Assembly (NCBI RefSeq): GCF_000003815.2
Contig: NC_049990.1
Location: forward strand, 7,258,770 to 7,322,769
Reading direction: 5' to 3'
Length of the DNA: 64,000 nucleotides
From: Branchiostoma floridae
Lineage: Eukaryota; Chordata; Leptocardii; Amphioxiformes; Branchiostomatidae
The notes under the pieces are model-generated. The model searched no databases. It saw only the letters and a list, made by a program, of their open reading frames with translations, and was not told where the DNA came from. Numbering within the stretch: position 1 is the stretch's first letter; each line of letters starts with the position of its first letter. The position numbers and the translations under genes were made by a program. Positions 55,616 to 64,000 of this stretch are shown here, piece by piece.

Positions 55616-57701
55616 GGCCCACTTACCTAAAAAACTCTTTGGAAAAAAAAGAACCAAAAAAATTAAGTCAAGCAAAATGGTGCAAAATGTATCGACTCAA
55701 ACAGTTGAAAAAAATATTTATAGCCAATTTGGACTTATTGTTGCCTGTGAATTGTAAATTCCTAAATTTATGAGAATGAAAATGCAAACAAGGTATGTTG
55801 CAGCAAAATGTAGTCGTGCTTCATCGCTAAACGGTTGAGAACAAAAAATGGTGTGACTTACTAGTGTGCTTTATACTCGTGCACAAAGGAGTAGGTTTGT
55901 GTTTTGTGCATAGCTTGGAGAATTCTTAGGCTTAAAGTAACTGTTATACAGACCATTGACAAATCATCGGGTTGGAGGGGTGATGATCATGATGTATTTA
56001 TTGTGGCATTTCCTTGGCCGCATCCGTCAGAAAAGAAATTTTTATCTATTTTTAAAAGTTTTTCTAAATTTGTAAGTGAGAATGTAGCTCGTAGGGAAAA
56101 AAAGTCAGTCAGTCCCCCCCATTCTTTAACCTGATGGTTTGTCAGAAGACACAGTGCTAGTCAGCTATTGTATGTAGGATGCCCAGCTGTATAGGATATT
56201 ATGATACTCCCTAGCATCTGTCTGATTAGCATATAGCAGCCTGGCTTTGCCTGGCGATCTGAGATATAGCTCCATGGCATTTTCAGGACAACGTCTGTAT
56301 GATAATCTCCACTCCAGTAATGTACACACACTCAAAACCAACAGAAACTTCTTTTGTTTAGTGAGGTAGAGCCAGCATTCAGTCTAACCAATTGGTCCAC
56401 ATTGGACAATCGAATGCCATTTGCTTCAGCAAAATGTCACAGTTTGGCTAGCAATGGGAAAAATGGTACGTTGTTTGTTGTCTTCATGTGAAAGGACAAC
56501 TCTTATGTTTTTGCTGCTTTTAAGATATTGTATGAAAACGGTATGTGGAAGTATGGGTAACTTTTTGGCAGTTTTGTATGCAAAAGAAAAAGTACTTCAA
56601 TGCTGGTGTTCTATATTCACATATGTGGTTACCATAGCATTTGTATACATTGTCATGGCAACCACAAATCATTTATATGGCAACCAACCATTCTGATCAG
56701 TGCAGTTAACATGATCTACAAACCTGTTTCATTTACTAGATACCGAGGTCACAAGTTTTATTTCACATAAGATAAAGCCATGTACATGTTAATCATATGA
56801 TAGAAACTTTGTATATACAGTACTATGAGCCAACCTCATTAAGCAAATAGCATCCAAATTCTATGTGTGTATCTGTACCTACCATTGAGATATGGTAGGG
56901 GTTTAGAGTTTCAAACTTTGGTGGATGGCAAGGCTCTATGATAAAGTAGAGAGAAATGCTGCCTAGCATGTATCGACTGTCATGTTTGGTAAAATTGACT
57001 TTCAAAAAAAGGCATTTTTGACTGTTGTTGACGATGCTACTGATTTGCTGGCAAAAGTGTGGAATTGTAGTGTTTGAAAATGAACATGTATTACCAAATT
57101 TGTACAACAAGAGACTCCATGCACATTGAAATGACTGGCTTTTGTGATGCCATGAACCACATAGCCAATGGCTGTTGAGGATTGGTGATTAGATCATAGG
57201 CTTCAGAATAATGGACAACATTGTGTGCTTCCAGTCAAGATCTGGTTGTACACACCATATGTTTACCAGACACAAAAATGTTTACTATAATCACAGTAGT
57301 CTTAATTTTCAGGACAAATATACGCTAGAGGAACACTTATTGTAAACAGAGCTAGAATTGGTCTGAACAGGAAACATACTAAGTTCTAAATAAGGATTCC
57401 TGATATTGGCACAGGGTGTTGATTAGAATGCATTTGTTGTAATCTAAGTTGAGCACATATTTATTGGTATGAATTCATATTACATTAATTTTACAAGTCG
57501 TAAAGTGAAAATGCACAATTCTCTGATCAGTTGCTGTATTCTCCAAAGCCACTCCATGGGTGCAGCTTGGTTCTATATGGAGTAAAATTAAGTTGAAATA
57601 TCTCACTTACAATTATGCTGAATGTTTTAAGCAGAATGATTTTGTTTCCCAAGGGCTAACTTACCAATTATCACATGTAACATTTGTTTTATGCTGACTC
57701 C

Positions 57702-57748
57702 TGATTGGTCAGTTTAGATAATTGACACATTTAAACTGGCCAATCACA
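57702..57748. repeat. Hairpin with paired CCAAT words
   Basis: TGATTGGTCAGTTTA and TAAACTGGCCAATCA form an inverted repeat around a 17-base loop; the arms contain ATTGG and CCAAT. Probably a small foldback remnant. Confidence 0.5.
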
Positions 57749-59354
57749 GCCTTTTGTGATTAGATGGTCCATATGTAACCCCTAATAGTAGGAAAGTCAA
57801 ATGTAACCCTACCAAAAGTGCTAGATGGTGCCCCTTATAGTTACTTTTAAGTTTATTACTACTAGTGAAGAATTGGTGTCTACATACTGCTGCATAGGCT
57901 GTTTTTGATCAAACCAATTTTTTTTCTTGGTTCTAACATTTTTTTTCAGCTTGAAAAGGAGTGTAATAGTAAGTTAAGAGTAAAGCATTTATGTTACTTA
58001 TATACATATCCTGTCGAGACTAATTGTTCTTATCATTTATACAAACTGTATAAATTTTGGGCTTGTTTCTCTTTTGCTTTGATCCAAGAGAAAGAATTGT
58101 ACTTACATGATACATATATGTGCCCATAAGCATTCAGCTCTGGAATGGAGGCAGCGATAAGTAGGTTTCTTTTTTTAGACACTGGAGCATACCTCAAGAA
58201 AAGGGGGGTATGCTTGTGTCGTAAAAATGTGATGTAAATTTCGTACGTTCTTGTTTTGTAGAGCGGGAATTCTCTTGCGGTATTGGCGTCCAAGACTCAA
58301 TTCGAACATGACATGCGAAAGATTCTATACCTTCCTCCCAGAGTTGGACAAACTCTCCGTATTGTATGAAGAATTTACTACAAGCAATATTTCATTGTAA
58401 CACTTAGTTTTTAGTTAGGTAAAGGTGTTATTAGTTTTGTATGTATGTTGATGGACGTCACTGGGCCATTTTAGCATTCAGGTGAACTTTTCAGACTCTT
58501 GAAAAGTAAAAAAAAAGGACATGTACACCTCAGTACAAGGTATCTTTGCAAGGTTTTGCTTGCACTCTTTGCCGTTTTGGCCTGTATTATAATATATATA
58601 TGTTTTAAGAAAATGTACATGTACAAGAGTCATCAGCAACTAAGTGTGCATATTTTTTATAATCATTTTTTTTTCAAAAGTGAAGTAAAATGTTCCAGTG
58701 ATGTTGTTATTATGGTGTTACAACTTGAGATGTATTGTTGCTCTTATAGCCTGACCCTCCCTGTTCTGATAATCAAATAGTCCAAATTCTGGCCTAAATA
58801 GTGCCTCAGAAATTGTAAAAAAAAAAAAAATAGTGGAACATACTATTACGTGGGGGAGGAGAGGGTTGGGTGACTGAAGCTTTGTAGCTTTAGATTTTGT
58901 ATTCACTAGCCTAATAACTCGTATGAAGTGGTAACTTCGATAAAACGACAAATTTCTCTGATTCATTAGAAACGTTATTTGGTCAAAAAATGCCAAAGAT
59001 CGCAAACAGCAGTTGAACTGTGTGTACAACGGGAACTGTCAGCCAAAATTTTATATAGGACCGTCACAAATCATTTACTACCAGTGTTTGTGAACCATAG
59101 AGCCGAAAACAAGTGTTGTATACATGCTGGTAGGATGTCCTTTACGATTTGTTCTATGCAAGTTACCATTTTTCTGTGTACATGTACATGGCCGTTCACG
59201 TCGGAGGCAGGTAATAACAGGAAATGGAGTTGGTGCCATCTCGGCATGGGGCCAGCTTCATTCTGCAAGTATCACAACTGTGTTGCGTCTTCTTTCATTG
59301 TCTTTTAATTTGTCTGCATGAGTGGTAAAACAAGGAAAAACGTGAAGGAGCAAA

Positions 59355-59480
59355 AATTAGTGGCAAGGTAGTTTTGCGGTTAGGGTAGTTGAACCCTTGC
59401 AGGCCCCAATGTTGGGCTCTTGAGAAAAGCACTTCAAATTTCCTCACTAGACTCAGGTGAAAATTAGTACCCAGCTTCTG
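59355..59480 (+). repeat. Degenerate tRNA-derived SINE
   Basis: TAGTTTTGCGGTTAGGGTAG resembles an A-box head. The downstream GGGCTCTTGAGAAAAGCACT, CCTCACTAGACTCAGGTG and GTACCCAGCTTC match the shared body of metazoan tRNA-derived SINEs. The B box is eroded. Confidence 0.55.
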
Positions 59481-60029
59481 TATAAAACATTCTTTGAGGA
59501 GGTCCTGGATATGTCAATGAAGGTTAGACATCCAGATAATAAGATTCACCTAAAAAGCAGTCACTCAAGCAACTGGTTAAGATACTGGAGGTCATGTGGG
59601 GAGACGCATCAATCTCAAAAAAAAATCACCCAGAGTATTGTACCATAGTTCAAACTGGATGACATCTTGCCAATCATTCTACAGTTGTGGCAAATCTCAC
59701 CATTATTAGTGAACTATTGATAAATACACAAGATGTACAATATTATAGACTTTATTTCCATGTAAGGAAAGTTTTAACAAACATTGATATTTAAGAAACA
59801 GCTGCCCCATTGTAGAGGTCAGAATACTCAAATTCAAACAACCAAAACACAAGGTTAGGTTTTAGGATACTTGACTTTCATAATATCTTATAAAATAAAT
59901 GTATCAAATAGTCCAATGTTCTCTCTTGGAGAAAAGCTTGACAACACACGCACATGCTCTTAATTTTAGATGCAACAACAATTTGGCAACTAATTTGGCT
60001 GTTAATCTTTCCCAGGGAAAAGGGTATTA

Positions 60030-60200
60030 CCCTTAAAGCAGAGGTTAGGCTCCGGGTGTATTTTTGGTCGTTTTTATCGGGCTTCCTATTTTGTATTGAA
60101 TCTTGCTGTGTCAAAACCTAACCGAGGTCAGTGCCAGCAAAATAGAAAGCCCGATAAACGTTTAAAAAAACAGCCGGAGCCTAACCTCTGCTTGGAGAGT
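60030..60200. mobile_element. Foldback MITE, AGCAGAGGTTAGGCTCCGG arms
   Basis: Left arm AAGCAGAGGTTAGGCTCCGG (from about 60036) and right arm CCGGAGCCTAACCTCTGCTT (60175-60194), then GGAGAG, are inverted repeats extending through TTTATCGGGCTTCCTATTTT and its complement (about 60 bp). The left tip lacks the CTCTCC present at the right. Confidence 0.8.
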
Positions 60201-60877
60201 AAAGGGTATGACTATACTATGAGCTCTTGATATGACACTTCATTGTTGTGCCTACATTTGCAGTATGGTACTACATACAACAAGCTAGTTAAAACTTTAC
60301 ATCTCTTATTTCAAAAACAACAAGTTCTGAATGCTTGTGAGTGCTTTGTACAATAAACAATCCATCGTGTGCATATACATAAACTCACAGCTGAGACAGC
60401 GATCTGGCAGAATGGTCAACTCTACCAGCTGAGGTGGCAAACAGCAGCAATCTCTACCCTTCCTTGTACAAGTATATAAATGTGCACATACATTAGAAAA
60501 TTTGTTACACGGTGCAATTGTACAACAATATCCATGCGGTGTACTCTGCTTGATAATAAAGCAACTGAGGTCTACAATGCACACTACTCTGTAAAAGTAA
60601 ATAAATAGTTGCTACACGGCCAGCAATTGTTGGCAGGTTAGCTTTAGTCTGGTCAGCCAATCAGATTCTCTCCTGCCTTGTGGAGGGAAAGTTACCAGCC
60701 AATCAAAAATTAGTTCTTGACTGTAAAAGATGATGTAATTGCCTAGTAACTTTTCCTGGCAGGAGGAGAATGGCTGTTTCAGTTGTCATCTCTGCACCTG
60801 TTGCAGGTGTCATATGTACAGGTGCTATCTGCACAGCTGTTGTAGGTGTCTTCCATGCAGCTGCTCTATGTGTCATA

Positions 60878-61089
60878 TACTGTAATTCCTGATTTTTTCA
60901 ATGTACTGTTATGTTCACGGTTTTCACGGTGACGACTGAAACGTGAACTTATCATTACTGATAACAAATAATTCACAGACTTTTTTTTACGTGCACTTGC
61001 CTTGACAGTGAACATTTAGTTCTGAGAACAAGTTAAATTTTCTCAGACCGTGAAAGTTTGGTACCGAGGAGACAAAGTGAATTACAGTA
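60878..61089. mobile_element. TA-flanked MITE with CTGTAATTC ends, copy B
   Basis: TIRs TACTGTAATTC and GAATTACAGTA bounded by TA, 212 bp; inverted relative of 51104-51314. Abuts the next foldback element. Confidence 0.85.
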
Positions 61090-61095
61090 TGCAGG

Positions 61096-61566
61096 TAATC
61101 TCCAAGCAGATCCTATGGTAGCATACGATGGTATCAAAAGCTGCCAGAGGTGTGAAGTCGGCCTAGGTGTGTGTTTGGCTACTGGAGCAAACACACACTT
61201 AGGCCGGCTTCACTCCTCTGGCAGCTTTTTATACCATCTTATGCTACCATAGGATCATCCTCCTACGCAGGGACATTCAACAGCCAAACTGCCCGTCTGG
61301 ATGTGCCCTGCTCTTTCAATCGCCACCCTTAGTTCCTGACCACCTTGCCTAAGAATATTAATTAGGTTACCCTTATACATGCAAGACAGCTTTTGAAAAC
61401 GGAAAGCTTATTCTCTGATTGGCTGACAGCTGGTTTGAGGCGGACGTCCACAGGAACCAAGGAACTAAGAGTGACGGTTGAAAGAGCAGGGCACATCCAG
61501 CCAGGCAGTTTGGCTGTTGGATGTCCCTGCGTAGGAGGAGGCCATAGGATTTGCTTGGAAATTAGA
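61096..61566. mobile_element. Foldback element with a second foldback nested inside
   Basis: The outer element starts TAATCTCCAAGCAGATCCTA and ends in the complement of TAATTTCCAAGCAAATCC; ATGCAGG flanks it at 61089-61095 and 61567-61573. Its left half folds on itself (GATGGTATCAAAAGCTGCCA against TGGCAGCTTTTTATACCATC). The inner element (about 61259-61541) has TIRs of about 70 bp, starting TCCTCCTACGCAGGGACATT, and is flanked by a duplicated CCATAGGAT. Confidence 0.85.
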
Positions 61567-61623
61567 ATGCAGGTGTTATCCGCACAGCTGTTTCAGCTGT
61601 CATCCTTGCACCTGTTGCTGGTG

Positions 61624-63891
61624 TCATCTGTGCAGCTGCTCCAGTCTCGTCAGCCTGCGCTGCCGTAGCGCCTCCAGGTCAGACAGGGGTGCGGATGGAG
61701 CGGGTCCCGCAAATGCTGTGTGGATGGGAGGGGCGCTGGGTTGCCTGCCCCCACCAGCACCTGGAACAGAGAGATAGAAAAAGGCTTCTATCTTAAAAGA
61801 TGTACATTTAGAAGATAGGTGTTAAACAACTAATGCATAATTTTCCATGCAAAACAGAGGAAAAACAGTACTGATTTTTTACTTCATTATGAACTGAATA
61901 CATTGGCAAAGTACACGGGTGAGCACTATCCTCTGGCTGCATAACAATCATGACAATATTGATTTCTAACTAAAAGTGTCCTGTGTATTACCGATTTTGA
62001 AAAATGCAGAATACAGGTGTTAAATGCCTACACGACAGGAAGATTTCATCCCACTATATATATAAGGAACGGTTATTTTGCAGCACATCCACATGGGCAA
62101 TGCTAACGTAAATGTTGCAGTTTCTACATGCATCATGATGTTAAAGTGCCCTGTGTGTCCTATGTACCTGTGTCCCTCACGCTCTCCTGAATGGCAGCCT
62201 GTGTGGCCTTCTGTTCATACTCCTGCAGACTCTGCTGCATCGCTACCTCCAGTTCTTCCTCCTCCGTTAGCCCCGCCCCTTCTTGAGCCCGATATCCAGT
62301 GGCACCTGCAAGACAGTGTTGTAAAAACATTCACCAGGTTGGTTTATCAATAGACCAATCCTGACTGTCCATCGCAAGTAGCTCAACCAAGCTGAGCTCA
62401 AGAACATAAGATATCAAAATTGTAGGTTCTGTTGCAGTTCCATAGAAAGCCGCTAGGAGGACCATTATCAAACTTGACCCTCGTTTCCCAACACATACCT
62501 CCCTACCATATATCATAAAGATTCACATACACTTCGCTAACCAACCACCACAGCACCCAAAACATAACCTTCTTGGCATAGTTACAATTTACTATACTTA
62601 ATACATGTAATCAAGCGGTCCCTATACAATGATGTTTCTTACCTGCATGGTAGGTGTAGGACTGTTGTCTGGTCGCTCGGGTGTGTCTGGGTTCTGCTGC
62701 TCCATAATCGTCATGGTAACGATGTCTGCTCCAACCTTGGGGGTGGAAGGTTCAAAAGTGAGAAGAATGCAGTTCTTAACATGACTAAACATCCGGAAGT
62801 ACATGTAGTCTCTGTATGTTATCTAGTTTCAGAGATTTATTTGTTTTTGAATATTGTTTACCTGGATTTGTAACCTTCCTAAACACAGATTTGTCAACTT
62901 TTTGATCACGAACCTAATGAAACCATTCATAGATTTTAACATTAGCATCTGGATCTATATCTAGAAGGACAACTTTGACATACCTCCAAATGGCAGGTCC
63001 ATGATGGCCTTGAGAGGCCCGCTGGTGTACAGCAGTCCCACCAGGATACCCGACAGGTGACCCATGAACGAGGCTCGGGGGATCAGGATCTGGGGATTCA
63101 AACAAACAAAAACTATCATTCTAACCCTTGTTCTCTTAGTATACATTGTACATTCTGCTAATTCAAATACTGTAAACAACCAGATAGTGTCATGTATGAA
63201 TATTTTTCACAGCTATGACTCTAACCTAGCCTGAGTATCAATTCTTCTGTAATGACTGCTGAATCAATACTTTGCTTCCTAACCATGGAGTTAGCAAACA
63301 AAAGTATTGAGATAGTGGTCAATACAGAGGATGGTACTCACTCAGGCTAGCTCTAACCACAATGTTAATTCTACAACCCTGTATAGAAGTACAAAAAAAC
63401 ATTTCAACCTAGGATTGATTTGTTCTAAAATCCTTATTTTCATAGACCTATTGTTTTAGCACGGACATGCCACACTGTTTGCAGGTATAACTGCCTTATG
63501 GCATAACACAACACCATTGCTGGGCAGAAGCTAGTTACAGTATACTTAAGTATTACACTGAATGACATGTTATACCTAACTATTGCACATCTAACTACAA
63601 GCACTGTATCTATTGAGGATGCTCCAGCAGTACGGTGGCAAAGAGTTCCATACTACCGTAGTTCTAGGGAAAAGTTAATTTTTGAACACCTCTGTCTTTC
63701 TGGTTGACATCTTGGTTGGTACTTGATGGTGTAACTATTTCTTAGATAAGAGAACATTGATAGCTGTACCTGTATGACAACCAGCTCCACCCAGCATGCA
63801 ATTCTGCGGGGAACAGGAAACCATCCCATGACATAGGTCATACCCGGAGGGAGGTAGTGTGTGGTCAGGACTTTCAGCGCAAATATCACAC
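61624..63891 (-). CDS. RHBDD1: RHBDD1/RHBDL4-like rhomboid protease, five 3' exons (5' partial)
   Basis: ER-membrane rhomboid serine protease; RHBDL4 cleaves ubiquitinated membrane substrates and recruits p97/VCP. Exons on the minus strand: 63891-63770, 63089-62984, 62735-62643, 62305-62168, 61760-61624 (stop TGA); all phases join. The first visible exon encodes VIFALKVLTTHYLPPG and VPRRIACWVELVVIQ. The next encodes SFMGHLSGILVGLLYTSGPL, whose GHLSG holds the catalytic His of the rhomboid core. The nucleophilic Ser exon lies beyond the window edge. The cytosolic tail has a ubiquitin-interacting motif (TEEEELEVAMQQSLQEYE) and ends with LEALRQRRLTRLEQLHR, matching the VCP-binding motif at the RHBDD1 C-terminus. 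Domain order agrees with RHBDD1. Confidence 0.94.
62415..62590 (-). repeat. Dispersed repeat copy 6 in RHBDD1 intron
   Basis: Minus-strand member of the 9300-9530 family: GTTCTGTTGCAGTTCCATAG, AAGCCGCTAGGAGGACCATT, ATATCATAAAGATTCAC and AAAACATAACCTTCTTGGC. Confidence 0.75.
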
Positions 63892-64000
63892 CTGAAGTAA
63901 CAATAGAAAATAAAGTTAGAAGATAAAATGTTTTACATGTAGTAGATCTACAAAATGTATAATAGTAGTAGCATGTAGTAGCATGCAAGCACACATCATA

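Larger units (their letters stand above)
54919..61623. other. Importin alpha 3' UTR and tail-to-tail intergenic region
   Basis: No coding exon is supported in 6.7 kb. The first part is probably a long importin 3' UTR. It contains small hairpins (55547-55615, 57702-57748), a SINE remnant (59355-59480), a foldback element (60030-60200), a TA-flanked MITE (60878-61089) and a nested foldback (61096-61566). The numerous open frames of 60-110 codons are AT-rich and domain-free. Confidence 0.6.

Noticed and set aside
54919-60600. Many 60-110 codon open frames after importin alpha
   Set aside because: AT-rich, overlapping on both strands, without domains or consistent splicing; probable UTR and intergenic DNA.

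Overview
The window is eukaryotic, intron-dense and chordate-like: short exons with GT-AG introns, an Arx homeobox gene, a C-type lectin joined to a kringle, and many hairpin MITEs and tRNA-derived SINEs. It most probably comes from a cephalochordate (amphioxus, Branchiostoma). That assignment is inferred from gene content and structure, not from a database match. No prokaryotic genes, rRNA genes or CRISPR arrays are visible.

Layout: (1) 51-7740, + strand, nineteen 3' exons of a white-like ABCG half-transporter whose 5' end lies outside the window. (2) 10618-15494, + strand, a complete 7-exon CYP2-clan cytochrome P450 (507 aa). (3) 15495-22426, a gene-poor interval with a 481-bp foldback transposon and other repeats. 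(4) 22427-32792, + strand, a complete 4-exon Arx (383 aa), with an eh1/octapeptide motif in exon 1, a homeobox split by two introns and a C-terminal OAR domain; large introns carry candidate regulatory DNA. (5) 38085-41642, - strand, a complete 4-exon gene for a secreted C-type lectin plus kringle protein (285 aa). (6) 44936-54918, + strand, a complete 12-exon importin alpha of the KPNA3/KPNA4 type (518 aa). (7) 61624-63891, - strand, the five 3' exons of an RHBDD1/RHBDL4-like rhomboid protease, tail-to-tail with importin alpha. All exon joins were checked by hand for reading phase and agree throughout.

The genes do not form an obvious pathway; this looks like an ordinary metazoan neighbourhood. 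The unusual content is of three kinds: the lectin-kringle fusion; repeated small tandem duplications at exon edges inside the importin alpha gene, each copying a splice site; and a set of foldback/MITE families, several sharing the terminal motif CTCCAAGCAGA, one with iterated TTCGCAACAAGG boxes and an exact 8-bp target-site duplication, and one nested inside another.
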